A DNA stretch of 64,000 nt from Rheinheimera nanhaiensis E407-8 (GCF_000296695.1 NZ_BAFK01000015.1:42233-106232); one strand, 5' to 3'; shown: positions 1 through 9,517, counted from the first letter of the stretch. A program made the numbers and translations. Notes: a model not told the origin generated them from the letters alone.

Positions 1-1865
1 TTAGATGGCTTCTCGCAGCAATCAGATACACCTCCTACAGCTATTTTGCATTCACCAGCCTCCCCTGCGAATGCTGAACATACGACGTTCTCATCACCAG
101 TTGGATTCTTGTCCCCATCTTGTCCAGTACAGCTCATATCCTGGGTCATAAACTGAGCCGCATTGAGAAGAGCTGTGGCACGGGCAAAGTCAGTGCTTTG
201 GGTCTTTGACACATCGAGACAATCATCCCCCATGCAGCGGATAGGCCCTCCACACTGGTACTCGGTCTCCTTTTCAAGCGTTGGCACAGCCACATCGGAG
301 CCGCAATCGTAGGTATCTTCATGCACATAGCAGGTACCGGATGCGCCCTCGGCCCCATCCACGCACTTAGAGCTGATAAAACCGCACTGCGGGTTATTCT
401 CGAATTCAGTACAGCTATTGAGATTACCGCCCGAGTTGACCGGGCAATGAGTTTCCCCCTGGGGATCGGTCCAGCAGTCCATTTGCCCTTTGTAGAAGTC
501 GTAGTCAGCTTTGACCCGCACCTTTTTGCAGAGCTTTGGAATGCCTGGCAGGGGTGACGGCTTGAGTTGTGATTCACAAACCTTGATGCCATTGATAACA
601 GTGCAGCCAGTAGTATCGGTCGGGTTATCAATGCAGGTAATTTCCCCTTGAGCAAATCCGTCGGCTACGCCCTTGGCCGAATCCATACAGCTCTGCGGAG
701 ACCATTCATCCTTGGTAATGGCTTTGGATGGGTCATAACGGAGCTTAATGCGGCCATAGCCTTCACCTTCCCCGGTTACTGAAACCCGGATCTTGAATGT
801 AACGACATCACCATTTTTCACATTCTTGAAATAGGGTGTGACATCAACATTTGGGTTCCGCTCCCAGCTCGTGGAAAGCTCACATTTACCAGCAGTTTCA
901 GGAGGGAAGTTTCCATTCGGGCCAGACCACACCTTAGCCTCTTGGCCGGATTTACCGACCCAAACCTGCATATAGTCGTCCCACTTCACATATTCAAGCG
1001 TCGCGGAAACGATGGCGTCCGGGTTGCTTACCTGGACACGAGTGTATTCCTCATAGATTTTGCAGTTACCTGCCCAATAGTCATCCCCGACTTTACCAAT
1101 CCAGAGCTCTGTACATCCTTTGCCACAAGACTTGAGGTTGTATGGACCGTCATAGTGCTTCACTACAGAGGCATCGTAATCATGAACCACTTCGCAATCA
1201 GCGCTTTGGTCAACAACGCGCTGGCATCGCTCATACTCAGGAACATGAGTATTGATAGCGTTCTGGCTGATGGTTGTTTCGGCAGAGCAATCTCCAAACC
1301 CATCAGCAATGAGGTCCATGTCCTCGTAGGTCTTTTTGCTCAAGTTCAGTATCGGGTCCTTACTGAAATCTGGACGTGAGCGGTTAGCTGCATCGAGGAG
1401 TACTTTGTAGGCAGCGCCTGAGATGGATGGATCGGCGCTATTCGCGTCGGACCAAAGAGCCCCCTTGGCGCTGTTGCCCACGTCGTCCATATCGTCGCCG
1501 GAATCATAAATACCCTGGAGCATGTCAACATCGGGTTTGTTGGCATCCGGGAAATAGTAGCTATCGGGTTGACCGTCACCACCGCTGGTACCGGGAAACA
1601 GGTCATTCACATTGATCTGGCTTCCACCATTCATCTGGAATTGACCGTCTTTCAGCGTCGGCATCGAGATCGTGCCGTTTTGGACCGAACCCGAGTTGGC
1701 TCTGAACGAATTGGCTAGGTCCTGCCCAAAGGTCTGAGCTTCTTTCCCAACAGAGGAAATATCCGGATTCTGACCGTCGGTGGCGTATGTATGGATCGGC
1801 AGCATCGACATTGTGACCGTCAGCAGCAAGGCCACTATTCTCATGAAGAGTGTTTGGTTTCTCAT
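1..1865 (-). CDS. traN: TraN, cysteine-rich mating-pair stabilisation protein (3' end cut by window edge)
   Basis: Conceptual translation of the minus strand from the ATG at 1865 stays open to base 1, giving about 621 residues with no stop. It begins with a basic then hydrophobic export signal (about residues 1 to 27, ending near HTYA) and afterwards has an unusually high number of cysteines spaced in pairs, as in TraN, the outer-membrane adhesin that stabilises mating pairs in F-type conjugation. TraN proteins of the SXT/IncC type run longer, so a C-terminal part is missing beyond the edge. It follows the FlhC-like gene by 86 bp. A perfect 14-bp inverted repeat abuts the start codon and holds the only plausible ribosome-binding sequence. 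Confidence 0.82.
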   Translation of the reverse strand, partial: MRNQTLFMRIVALLLTVTMSMLPIHTYATDGQNPDISSVGKEAQTFGQDLANSFRANSGSVQNGTISMPTLKDGQFQMNGGSQINVNDLFPGTSGGDGQPDSYYFPDANKPDVDMLQGIYDSGDDMDDVGNSAKGALWSDANSADPSISGAAYKVLLDAANRSRPDFSKDPILNLSKKTYEDMDLIADGFGDCSAETTISQNAINTHVPEYERCQRVVDQSADCEVVHDYDASVVKHYDGPYNLKSCGKGCTELWIGKVGDDYWAGNCKIYEEYTRVQVSNPDAIVSATLEYVKWDDYMQVWVGKSGQEAKVWSGPNGNFPPETAGKCELSTSWERNPNVDVTPYFKNVKNGDVVTFKIRVSVTGEGEGYGRIKLRYDPSKAITKDEWSPQSCMDSAKGVADGFAQGEITCIDNPTDTTGCTVINGIKVCESQLKPSPLPGIPKLCKKVRVKADYDFYKGQMDCWTDPQGETHCPVNSGGNLNSCTEFENNPQCGFISSKCVDGAEGASGTCYVHEDTYDCGSDVAVPTLEKETEYQCGGPIRCMGDDCLDVSKTQSTDFARATALLNAAQFMTQDMSCTGQDGDKNPTGDENVVCSAFAGEAGECKIAVGGVSDCCEKPS

Positions 1866-1900
1866 AGCATAGCTCTCAATAAAATCTTGAGAGCTATGCT
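1866..1900 (-). promoter_or_regulatory. Perfect 14-bp inverted repeat directly before the traN start codon
   Basis: Arms 1866-1879 and 1887-1900 are exact reverse complements (AGCATAGCTCTCAA / TTGAGAGCTATGCT) around a 7-base loop. In the traN messenger the hairpin ends at the base before the ATG, so the GAGAG that would serve as Shine-Dalgarno sequence is inside the 3' arm. No T-run follows on either strand, so it does not look like a terminator. It may be a translational switch or a protein-binding operator. Confidence 0.6.
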
Positions 1901-1951
1901 ATTCGGCTGAAGTAATAAACCTCCTACGCCAAACTGCCCAATTGCGGAAAA

Positions 1952-2494
1952 TCACGCGGCTTTACTCTTATCGGCGACGCAAAAAGGACACTCGACGCAG
2001 GTCCTTTGGTTGACCGAGGTAAAGTACGTGCATTCACAATTATCGCACTGCTCAAGCATTGCATCACCACATCTGAGCTCAGATGCCAAACACCAGGCAT
2101 CAGTGATATCGAAAGGAGCCCATCGAGCTCCTTTCATACCAGGAACTTCCTTGCGAATAGCGTGATACATACGAAATGCCTTGTTCAAGGCTTTGATATC
2201 AATCGATCTGATTACGTCCTCACCACCAATATTGCGGTAAAGCTGCATCAGCAGTGACGCCTGAATCTTGGAGGTGTGACTGTGAATAAGCGTGGCCCCG
2301 CCACGGAAGGTACGTGATCTGCGCTCCAGCTCGTATCCGTCGTTTTCGATGTCCTGATATAACCTGCGTACCTGTTTGTACGTCAGTCCCGTCTCGATCA
2401 TGATGATTTTGGTGATGTAGCCAGCCAAGGCCATGTGGCGTGCAGCTATCCATCGGCCTAGCCACCCTGATTTATAATCCGTGCTTTTCTCCAT
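1952..2494 (-). CDS. FlhC-like transcriptional activator of transfer genes (SetC/AcaC type)
   Basis: 180 residues, close to FlhC (about 190). The C-terminal cysteine cluster C150-x2-C153 ... C166-x2-C169-x2-C172 resembles the FlhC zinc site, and the N-terminal half is helical with basic patches, as in the DNA-contacting part. FlhC relatives SetC and AcaC activate the transfer operons of SXT ICEs and IncC plasmids together with a FlhD-like partner. No convincing FlhD-like partner is visible in this window. The ATG at 2494 has GGAAG about 8 bases upstream and overlaps the stop of the small membrane-protein gene before it. Two AcaCD-like boxes at 8487-8499 and 11,321-11,333 are likely targets of this family (inference). 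Confidence 0.7.
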   Translation of the reverse strand: MEKSTDYKSGWLGRWIAARHMALAGYITKIIMIETGLTYKQVRRLYQDIENDGYELERRSRTFRGGATLIHSHTSKIQASLLMQLYRNIGGEDVIRSIDIKALNKAFRMYHAIRKEVPGMKGARWAPFDITDAWCLASELRCGDAMLEQCDNCECTYFTSVNQRTCVECPFCVADKSKAA

Positions 2495-2496
2495 TG

Positions 2497-2685
2497 TCAG
2501 GCTTCCTTGCTATTGGCGAACAAATTTCGGTATTGCATCCACAACGCTGCAATCACTATTGGAAGAGCTGCCGCGTAAAGCCAATCGCTTCGCTCCACCC
2601 CGTCAAGCGTAATCAGCGACGCGATAGACAAGGAAAAGAGGGCGGCAACGAACCAGACCAGTTTGTTTTTCTTGGTGTTCTTCAT
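2497..2685 (-). CDS. Small two-helix membrane protein, unknown function
   Basis: 62 residues: a basic N-terminus (MKNTKKNK), a hydrophobic segment at about 9 to 27, a short charged loop (DGVERSD) and a second hydrophobic segment at about 35 to 50. The chosen ATG at 2685 has GGAG seven bases upstream; an in-frame GTG one codon earlier is less well placed. It ends next to the start of the FlhC-like gene, so the two are probably translated from one messenger. Small inner-membrane proteins in this region of related elements include entry-exclusion factors, but no sequence feature ties this one to that role. Confidence 0.6.
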   Translation of the reverse strand: MKNTKKNKLVWFVAALFSLSIASLITLDGVERSDWLYAAALPIVIAALWMQYRNLFANSKEA

Positions 2686-2856
2686 CACATATCTCCTACG
2701 ATAAAACTAGGGTTTCAATTCCTTTCTATCACGAAAGTTCAGATATGCAATGCCAAGCACTGTGTTTTTTTACAGTATCATTTTTTGATACTTTGAAGAC
2801 TTGCAGTTTCAGGTAATAATGAAATATTGGTCATAGAATGACCGGAGGTATTCAAT

Positions 2857-3117
2857 ATGAAACGTATATTTGGATGGAGCATAGTGCTGGCAACTTTGTT
2901 CGCTGCATACAAAATTGCTGGAAACGGAGGGCTTATTTTGTCCTTAATTCCATTAACTATTCTTATCGCCATTTTTGCGAATAGACATCCCAGAGACGCG
3001 GGTTCACAAGGTGTCAATTTTCAGGAATCGGTTAACTTTGATGACCAGGAAGACGTTAGTCTTCCCATTCCTGATACTTCGGATACAGGGTCTGACTGGC
3101 GGGGAATACCTTATTGA
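2857..3117 (+). CDS. Small membrane protein, unknown function, opposite to the transfer genes
   Basis: 86 residues, with GGAGG about 6 bases before the ATG. A short basic start (MKR) leads into a hydrophobic stretch (about 4 to 22) and a second one (about 25 to 44), followed by an acidic, soluble C-terminal tail rich in Asp and Ser. It lies on the plus strand while the surrounding transfer genes are on the minus strand, so it has its own promoter, perhaps in the AT-rich region 2690 to 2850. Its last codons and stop are inside a large nested inverted repeat (3098-3162). No family recognised. Confidence 0.55.
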   Translation: MKRIFGWSIVLATLFAAYKIAGNGGLILSLIPLTILIAIFANRHPRDAGSQGVNFQESVNFDDQEDVSLPIPDTSDTGSDWRGIPY

Positions 3118-3162
3118 AAGAACTTGCGTTACGCAGCGTCTTTCCTGTCAGTCTTCCCCGCC
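3098..3162. repeat. Nested inverted repeat at the end of the 86-residue gene
   Basis: Outer arms GGCGGGGAA (3098-3106) and TTCCCCGCC (3154-3162) are perfect complements. Inside them a second dyad, GAAAGA ... TCTTTC, encloses a third, TGCG-TTA-CGCA. The element lies between the convergent plus-strand small gene and the minus-strand gene ending at 3168, where it could end transcription or act as a transcript-protecting structure. No T-run follows the outer arms. Confidence 0.45.
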
Positions 3163-3167
3163 GGTGA

Positions 3168-3524
3168 TTAACCTTCAACTCGAAGGATTAGTTTGCCATC
3201 CCTGCAAGCCAGTGCAGGGTGGCGCTGGGCTCGACTAAGCCATCCTCTCAATAAATGCTGACAAATACCTGTTTCCCTACTGGCGACCTTTAAGGCTTCA
3301 GCGCTGGTCACCAGGGCATCAGCAGCTCGCTCCACTGGAGTTACAAGCCAATCCCCGTGGCCTTCCAACATCATCAGTTTCAGCGTATTGATAACCAAGG
3401 TCGGAGTAATAGGACCGCAAACTTTATGAGCCTCCAACAAGCTATCCATGCTTGCCCATACCAGTTCCAATTCGTCCTGAAGCTGGCGTTCCCGAAGTTT
3501 CAGTTGGACCAGTGCCGTATTCAT
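3168..3524 (-). CDS. Unknown protein translationally coupled to traG
   Basis: 118 residues, no membrane segment. The N-terminal third (about 1 to 33) is a charged, leucine-rich stretch that could form a coiled coil; the rest is mixed helical. Its ATG overlaps the end of traG by four bases (3521-3524), so it is almost certainly translated as part of the traH-traG unit. Its length is close to FlhD, the usual partner of FlhC, but I see no FlhD-like sequence pattern and do not make that call. A conjugation accessory role is suggested by position only. Confidence 0.6.
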   Translation of the reverse strand: MNTALVQLKLRERQLQDELELVWASMDSLLEAHKVCGPITPTLVINTLKLMMLEGHGDWLVTPVERAADALVTSAEALKVASRETGICQHLLRGWLSRAQRHPALACRDGKLILRVEG

Positions 3525-6500
3525 GAACCACCTCCTTGCTTAACTGCAAAATAGCGCGAAACTGGAGCCAGATAACCCCCGGCCTGCTCTCGTCCGGCTC
3601 CAGCAGCTGACTCAATGATATCCGCTGTTTTGTTGGCCAAGGCGTCATCGCCCATTTCACTCCGGAGTTGAGCCCGATATTCCTGTTCCTTTCCATCGCT
3701 TGCGCCCAAGATGGACGAGGCAAACAACCGTGCACCCGCATCCGAATGGAGGCCATGCTCTTGTATCGCGGTCTGCATGGCCAAATTACGAAACTCATCT
3801 CCGTACTGCTGCACAAAGGCCTGTGCATGCTCTGCACCTGCTTCGCTCGCGCTAGCAAGCGCTGCCGCGAAGAACATTCCACGCTCGCGAACCGACATGC
3901 CCTTGGCCGCCTCGGATAGATCCGATTTTCCAGTGAGCCATTCCTTGGCTGCATAGAAACCGGATACGCCTGCTCCGATAATGTCCCTACCCAGGTTGGC
4001 CGCACCAGTAGCCAGGAATCCTGGAAGGCCGTACTGATCTTTGATGTACTGATCTCCCTTATGTGCGTCGGCAATAAACTGATCACGCTGCTCGGGCGTC
4101 ATCCGTGCCAGTTGGTTCATCGAGTTGGCAAAGTCATTTGAGAATCCATCCATGGCCGCCCCTGAGCCGCCAACGATCTTGTCGAAGAATCGACCAGCCC
4201 CTTCAGACGAAGCAAAGATATTGGATGCGGTGGATGGTTCTACATTGGAGTTCATTATCTGCGTTCTCAGTGACCCCAATCGCTCATCCTGGAACGACTC
4301 CTTTTGATTGGCATGAACGTCCTGTACTCGGCTCATATTCTTGTCATGCTGCTGGAAAACCGCCTTTTCACTAGGCACACTGCCATAGGCTTGGGTACGC
4401 TGCCTCTCGTTCATACGACTGGGATCTTGGAGTTGCAGGGTGTTGGAAAGGCCGGTGATTGCCGGAGCTTGCTGGACAAGCAACTGGTTCTCGTTAAACC
4501 GCCCCACACCCTGTGTGACGACACCACCAGTAGCCGCCGAGATAGCCTCAGCCGCAACAGCCTGCTCGACTCCCTTGCCTGAATTCAAAAGCGCGTATAT
4601 TTGTCCACCGGCTAACGCCTGCGCGGAGTCCATTCCCAGTGCCTGATAAAACCGTGCTTTTTCGGCAGCGGCCTGACGAGTCTCTGGCGACGCCATACGC
4701 ATTCCATTCTGTAACATGGTGCTTGCGGCTGGACTACCGACGGTAGAGGCCGCCAATGCCCGCATATCCATTTGACTAGCCGTGCCAATTGAACTTTGAG
4801 CGGAGGAAAGGCGCTGATACGTATTTTGAGCGCTAACGGCTTGTGTCGCGGATTGGGAAAGTTGCTCGCGTTGTTCCTCACCCAATGAATTGGTGAACCG
4901 CTGGCCTGACTCAGTGTTGGTTTGTCGCGCCAGATCTTGGGTCAACGCTGCGGAATCATCCTTGGAAAAGCCCAAATTCTTTGCCAGTTTATCCAGATCC
5001 GTGGTCAGTTGCTGACGCTGATCCATCGTTCTGGACTCAGCAGATCCCGAAACATCTCCCTGTACTTTCAATGGTGCGTCTTTGCCAACTGCTCCTGACT
5101 TCGCAGCGATTCGACCTATTGGCCCACCAATCACCGCAGCAAGCTTACCTGCATCAACTGATCCTGAAGCCTTCATAGCTATGGCACCAGCTATGGCATC
5201 AGTGTGCGTTTCGGACAAACCGTACTGTCGTGCGTAATCCTGAGCCTGACCGTAAATTGCCTTGGCCTGACTCGAATCGGATGCCCTAAGAGTTTGGCCC
5301 AACCCCTGCAACCTGGCGTAGCTCTGTTCAGCCGATGCCCCGGAGAAAACCGAGTTTGATAGCTGTTCGGAGAAATTCCGCGTAGCTTGGGCAGATGCGG
5401 CCTGGCTGCTGCTAACCACTGAACTCAGGGTTTGTCCGATGTTCACCTTATCGACAAGCGACTCAGCTCCTGAGGCCATGGCACCACTGAACTGGTTATA
5501 CGAGAACGCCGGTTGGCCTTTCATTACCGGATCTTGCTGCAGAAGATCAGGCGTTTGCATTTTCTCGTTTACGTGGTCGCCGCCGTTGATGCGCGAGGCT
5601 AGGCTGGTAAAGGCATAGGTGCTACCAGTGACGATGAACAAGGAAATGATCGGCGTAGCAGCGGCCAACATCCCACCCGTTGCGATCCAGTGTTGCAGCA
5701 CGTCACCTGTCGATGACAGCGCATACATAGAGTCCAGCCCGGAGCTACTCAGGCTGGACATCTCCTTGGATGCCGCCGTGTGAACAAACAAGTTGATAAT
5801 GGACAGAACTGGCATCCAAAGCTGAATCCAAAGGATGGTCTGTACATATTTGCCCGCCAGTTGGAGACCAAAACTCCCCATTACGATGATAAAGGCAATG
5901 ATCGGAGTGATCGCGTAGATGAACCCTTCGAAGAAGGTCAACATTGGGCGAACCACCGTCATGAACATGGACTGTTCCGCCGCCCACTGGGTATTCCTCT
6001 GCTGAATGGCCTGGTTAATCATCAGCGCGGAGCCGTAGTCCTGTAAGTCCTGATAGCGACCAGCGGCAGCCTCGTAGTAAAGGGGTTCCAGCACGGCAGC
6101 CTTCAAATAATCGATGGATGATGTTGTCGAAGCTCCCATGGCTTGCAGCGAATCGCCGATTTTGGTGATCGCGTCATCGCCGGCACTGGTATCGATTCCC
6201 AGCAAGTTGTTCAAGGCATCAACCACCACAGGGCTATTCAAGTTTTCAGTGGCGTTACTGATGGCGACCCAACCGTCAGTACAGGTGTAATCGGCTCCAT
6301 CGGGGTTAGATACTGAGAGATAAAGACGAGTCCCATAAAGTTGTGAGTTAAACCGAAGCGCTGTGTCTGTTGGACGATTCATGAGTTCATCCAAGGACAT
6401 CAATCTGAGGTCAACCTTGGTTAGAGTGCATTCTCGGATGTAGTTGTTCCAGGAAAGGCGCACATCTACGTATCCACCGCCATTGGCAGCATTGAGGGCG

Positions 6501-6964
6501 GTGAAGACTCCGGTATCATAAGCTCTTCTGCGAACATCATTCAGCAGCTTCAAAGTCTCCGAGAAGTGGCTTTCCGTGACGTTAGGTACGATAACCCCAT
6601 ATCCGGTCTCGAAAAGGTTGGTAATGGTGTACCCAACATTGGAGATCATCCCCCCCGCAAAGCCAACCAATAGCGGGACGTTGGCAACGACACGCACCTC
6701 GCCTGTATAGGCGTCTTCAATAGTCACGGTCGTTGTGGGACCAAAAGAACAGGCATAGATGAGCCATCCCAGCAAAACCTGCTGGAAGTTGATCTGTCGA
6801 GCCCCCTGAAAGACAGACTGAATACAAATGATGAGCACTCCGAGTAACAAGCCAATGCTGACCATTTTCTCGAAGTCCCCGGTACCAGTAATCATGGATA
6901 CCGCAATCAGGATTTGCTCCAGAAATGCGGAGTCACCGATCGAATGAATTGAAAAAGCTCCCAT
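3521..6964 (-). CDS. traG: TraG, mating-pair stabilisation and entry-exclusion inner-membrane protein
   Basis: 1,147 residues, similar to TraG of SXT/IncC systems. The N-terminal third has hydrophobic segments at roughly 30 to 70 and 95 to 120, then a periplasmic stretch, and a further membrane block at about 335 to 460, as in TraG_N proteins. The remaining 650 residues are a Gln/Ala/Ser-rich, largely helical soluble region, matching the part that in F TraG and SXT TraG recognises the exclusion protein of a recipient. TraG helps assemble the pilus and holds mating pairs together. It starts 12 bp after the traH stop, with AGGGAGAATTGAC before its ATG, and overlaps the next gene by four bases. 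Confidence 0.88.
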   Translation of the reverse strand: MGAFSIHSIGDSAFLEQILIAVSMITGTGDFEKMVSIGLLLGVLIICIQSVFQGARQINFQQVLLGWLIYACSFGPTTTVTIEDAYTGEVRVVANVPLLVGFAGGMISNVGYTITNLFETGYGVIVPNVTESHFSETLKLLNDVRRRAYDTGVFTALNAANGGGYVDVRLSWNNYIRECTLTKVDLRLMSLDELMNRPTDTALRFNSQLYGTRLYLSVSNPDGADYTCTDGWVAISNATENLNSPVVVDALNNLLGIDTSAGDDAITKIGDSLQAMGASTTSSIDYLKAAVLEPLYYEAAAGRYQDLQDYGSALMINQAIQQRNTQWAAEQSMFMTVVRPMLTFFEGFIYAITPIIAFIIVMGSFGLQLAGKYVQTILWIQLWMPVLSIINLFVHTAASKEMSSLSSSGLDSMYALSSTGDVLQHWIATGGMLAAATPIISLFIVTGSTYAFTSLASRINGGDHVNEKMQTPDLLQQDPVMKGQPAFSYNQFSGAMASGAESLVDKVNIGQTLSSVVSSSQAASAQATRNFSEQLSNSVFSGASAEQSYARLQGLGQTLRASDSSQAKAIYGQAQDYARQYGLSETHTDAIAGAIAMKASGSVDAGKLAAVIGGPIGRIAAKSGAVGKDAPLKVQGDVSGSAESRTMDQRQQLTTDLDKLAKNLGFSKDDSAALTQDLARQTNTESGQRFTNSLGEEQREQLSQSATQAVSAQNTYQRLSSAQSSIGTASQMDMRALAASTVGSPAASTMLQNGMRMASPETRQAAAEKARFYQALGMDSAQALAGGQIYALLNSGKGVEQAVAAEAISAATGGVVTQGVGRFNENQLLVQQAPAITGLSNTLQLQDPSRMNERQRTQAYGSVPSEKAVFQQHDKNMSRVQDVHANQKESFQDERLGSLRTQIMNSNVEPSTASNIFASSEGAGRFFDKIVGGSGAAMDGFSNDFANSMNQLARMTPEQRDQFIADAHKGDQYIKDQYGLPGFLATGAANLGRDIIGAGVSGFYAAKEWLTGKSDLSEAAKGMSVRERGMFFAAALASASEAGAEHAQAFVQQYGDEFRNLAMQTAIQEHGLHSDAGARLFASSILGASDGKEQEYRAQLRSEMGDDALANKTADIIESAAGAGREQAGGYLAPVSRYFAVKQGGGS

Positions 6965-6976
6965 GTCAATTCTCCC

Positions 6977-8413
6977 TTAGTTCGTGCTGGGAGGATTGGA
7001 CAAAGTAGCAAGCATGTATTTTTGCTTACGGATGTTGTCCAGAAGACTGTTGTATTTTTCTATCTGGCGGGCCAGATCTCCGTACTGGGATGACAAGATG
7101 GCGTATTCAGAACGGACTTGTTGCTGAGACTGTGACAGTAGTTCCAGCGCCTCCTTCTTGTAAGGAGATTCACTGTTCGCCAAGGAGATGCGGGCCGCCC
7201 GGAAGAACTCTTCTGTAAAGCTGTACATCATGGTCAAGGCGATGGCTCCTGAAGATTCCGTGGCGAACAGCGTCGCGCCATCGCGGGAGAGAACCGACAG
7301 GTTTCGGATGATGGTGCCTACGCCATTGGGGAGATTGGAAACAAAAGCCTTTTCTGCCCCGGTGAGTGTTCCGGAGTTTGTCGCATACTTGTAGATGACG
7401 CCAGGCGTGGAACTCGTTCCCAACAGCATGTCGGTAATCTTATTTTTAATTCCCTTCAGTTCTACTGATTTGGTGCCAGAGCCTCCAGAACCAGCCTCAA
7501 GACAGTTATTCGTGTCGCTACCACAAGAATAGATTTCTACTGTTCCGCCAAAGATGAGATCGCTAAGCGTAATTTTATTTCCGGGAAGAGATTGGATGGG
7601 ATTGGTTTTCGACCCGGAACTAGAGGAGTTAGGATCATCTACAAGATCTCCAATGATAACAGTACCGGTCAATGACATGATTGCTTCCAGCAATGTATTG
7701 TCTCCATACTGAAACCATGATGCGGCACCATTCTTCTTAAATTGCTTCCAAAGAATGTTCCCAATTTGCTTTTCATATTCTTGCGGTGCATTTTGCTTGG
7801 TCGTTTCCGGAGCAGATACACCATCCTTTTCGCTGGTTGCCGAGAATATATCCTCATATAAACCTATTGCTGCCGACTTAATAATCCCCCCTGTTTTTTG
7901 TGCAACATCCAGCGACGACGCGGGATTGGTCACAAGCCCTTGCGCAAGCTGACAGGAATTACTTAAGTGTTGATTGAGCTCCTGAACTTTCTTCTGGAAG
8001 TTCTCAATCCATTTAGCCCCGTCTGGGAAAACATTATCGAGAGCAAGCTGGAACGCATAACCCTTCGCATTTGCCGCAACGGCCCTCATTAGCTGGACAA
8101 TCTGATCAGCGTTAACAAAAGATAAAGACCCACCAAATAAATCCACACCACCACATCCAGCCTTCCAAGAAGGAGGGGCGAAACTCACTAGGTTTTCATC
8201 GAATATCTTCGTTTTGGATGTTAATCGCCCCCCAGAAATCACCCCTCGGCGCTGAGTCTCGTAAACGCCTGGTGGAGTAGTGTTGCTCATCTCGTTAAAT
8301 AGCTTGTCCATCTGTGCTTGTAGTCCATTTGCGGCAACGTTGGCAGATGCCAAGGTCGCCGTAACGGAAAGAGAGACAAGAAGTATCTTTAAGGACTTTT
8401 TCTTATGACTCAT
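6977..8413 (-). CDS. traH: TraH, F-type conjugative pilus assembly protein
   Basis: 478 residues from the ATG at 8413, chosen because GAGG lies five bases upstream; an in-frame ATG at 8470 is less likely. It begins with a basic stretch (SHKKK) and an export signal ending near residue 29 (NVAANG). The conserved TraH block around residues 65 to 85 (KAGCGGVDLFGGSLSF) is clear, and a C-terminal coiled-coil-like stretch follows residue 430. TraH is a periplasmic partner of TraF and TraG in pilus extension. traH and traG are separated by 12 bp. An activator-type box lies at 8487-8499, about 75 bp upstream of the start. Confidence 0.9.
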   Translation of the reverse strand: MSHKKKSLKILLVSLSVTATLASANVAANGLQAQMDKLFNEMSNTTPPGVYETQRRGVISGGRLTSKTKIFDENLVSFAPPSWKAGCGGVDLFGGSLSFVNADQIVQLMRAVAANAKGYAFQLALDNVFPDGAKWIENFQKKVQELNQHLSNSCQLAQGLVTNPASSLDVAQKTGGIIKSAAIGLYEDIFSATSEKDGVSAPETTKQNAPQEYEKQIGNILWKQFKKNGAASWFQYGDNTLLEAIMSLTGTVIIGDLVDDPNSSSSGSKTNPIQSLPGNKITLSDLIFGGTVEIYSCGSDTNNCLEAGSGGSGTKSVELKGIKNKITDMLLGTSSTPGVIYKYATNSGTLTGAEKAFVSNLPNGVGTIIRNLSVLSRDGATLFATESSGAIALTMMYSFTEEFFRAARISLANSESPYKKEALELLSQSQQQVRSEYAILSSQYGDLARQIEKYNSLLDNIRKQKYMLATLSNPPSTN

Positions 8414-8476
8414 TTCAACCTCAATTTGCGGATAGTCGTTGGCTCCAGAGTAACCAGCGATAATCGGCAAACCGAA

Positions 8477-8499
8477 CGCTGTAAGTGTCCATTTTGGGC
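8477..8499 (-). promoter_or_regulatory. AcaCD/SetCD-like activator box upstream of traH
   Basis: On the minus strand the site reads GCCCAAAATGGAC, one base off the published AcaCD consensus GCCCNDWWWGGGC, followed after three bases by TACAGCG. The same arrangement (box, three bases, TACAGCG) recurs at 11,311-11,333, which supports both as real promoter elements. It faces traH; the divergent lipoprotein gene starts about 140 bp away on the other side. The consensus is from memory of the IncC literature. Confidence 0.5.
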
Positions 8500-8641
8500 A
8501 TCCTCTTACTAAATGTAGATAAACCTCATTAACTTTGTACGTTCAGAACATATTTCCATTTTTTTCAAGAAGATGCCTGCATGTTGTTGCGTTTTTGAAG
8601 ACCTATGGCAACCTAATCCAATTGCTATAGGAGAAACCTCA

Positions 8642-9517
8642 ATGACGAAGAAATTAACAGTAATAATTCTTGCAGCCGGACTGGCCTCAGGCTGCGCAAC
8701 GACGACAAACAGCTACCAATACAAGGGAGACCATAGCCGCGCCTACAACTTAGCCCAGGCCGGAGGCCTGTACGACGCAAGGGATTACGACATCCCCAGG
8801 GATCAGCGAGACGGTGTTATCAGCAAGGGATGGGATGTAACGGGTGACGCACTGCTGTTCAATTCCGGACATGGGCTTGGATTGGACTGGGGCAAGTCAC
8901 TAGGCTTGGGCTTGTTGACCAGTGCCTTTGCACCAAAGGGCGTTATGGAGCGAGACAGCGTATTTGGCTGGCTTCCGGAAACAAAAGCAGGTAATGCCAG
9001 AGAAGCCTGGGAACTGATGTCGAGTACTCTGCTCGATGGTATAGAGAAGACCTTACGGAAAGCGAATGTCAAATATGTTGTCGATAACAGGAACCTGCAT
9101 CAGGACTTTCCTCTAATGTCGGAGTACATTTTTTCCTCGGTGCGAATTGTCGATCCCGAACATGGTTGCCCTGACTGGGAAAGTGCCAATCGAGACTATG
9201 ACCAATCCTGTTACGTGGCCACGACCGTGTATGCCCCCACGGAAGAGCCACGAAAAGTGCCTGATTTCCTGATGGCCGGGCAAAATGGCTATGGCTTCTA
9301 CGCAAATGATGAAGCGGATTACTCCCGCATAAAGGTGAACATCCCCAAAGGTTCCAACTTGGACAAGAACCAGTTGCTTGCAGGCATCAGCTATGAGCTT
9401 CCATCCTGGGCATTCATCTTTGTTGCATCGCAAAAGCTGGATACTGACGGCTACACGGCACCGGTGATCCTGACAACAGGGAAGGCCGAACTATTCATCA
9501 CGCCGGATCAAGGATGA
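8642..9517 (+). CDS. Predicted outer-membrane lipoprotein, unknown function
   Basis: 291 residues from the ATG at 8642, which has AGGAGAAA at a good distance; an upstream in-frame ATG at 8573 would put 23 unlikely residues before the signal. The signal peptide ends in a lipobox LASGC, making C18 the lipidated residue. The rest has mixed charge and no domain I recognise. The stop overlaps the start of the next gene (ATGA, 9514-9517), so the two products are probably made in fixed ratio and may work together at the envelope. Transcribed away from traH. Confidence 0.72.
   Translation: MTKKLTVIILAAGLASGCATTTNSYQYKGDHSRAYNLAQAGGLYDARDYDIPRDQRDGVISKGWDVTGDALLFNSGHGLGLDWGKSLGLGLLTSAFAPKGVMERDSVFGWLPETKAGNAREAWELMSSTLLDGIEKTLRKANVKYVVDNRNLHQDFPLMSEYIFSSVRIVDPEHGCPDWESANRDYDQSCYVATTVYAPTEEPRKVPDFLMAGQNGYGFYANDEADYSRIKVNIPKGSNLDKNQLLAGISYELPSWAFIFVASQKLDTDGYTAPVILTTGKAELFITPDQG

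Noticed and set aside
146..655. Open frame of 169 codons on the minus strand
   Set aside because: It lies in another frame within traN, whose own frame has the signal peptide and conserved cysteine pattern.
942..1379. Open frame of 145 codons on the plus strand
   Set aside because: Antisense to traN with no ribosome-binding site and no recognisable domain.
3168..3524. FlhD-like partner for the FlhC-like activator
   Set aside because: The length fits, but I could not see FlhD's sequence pattern, so it is listed as unknown.
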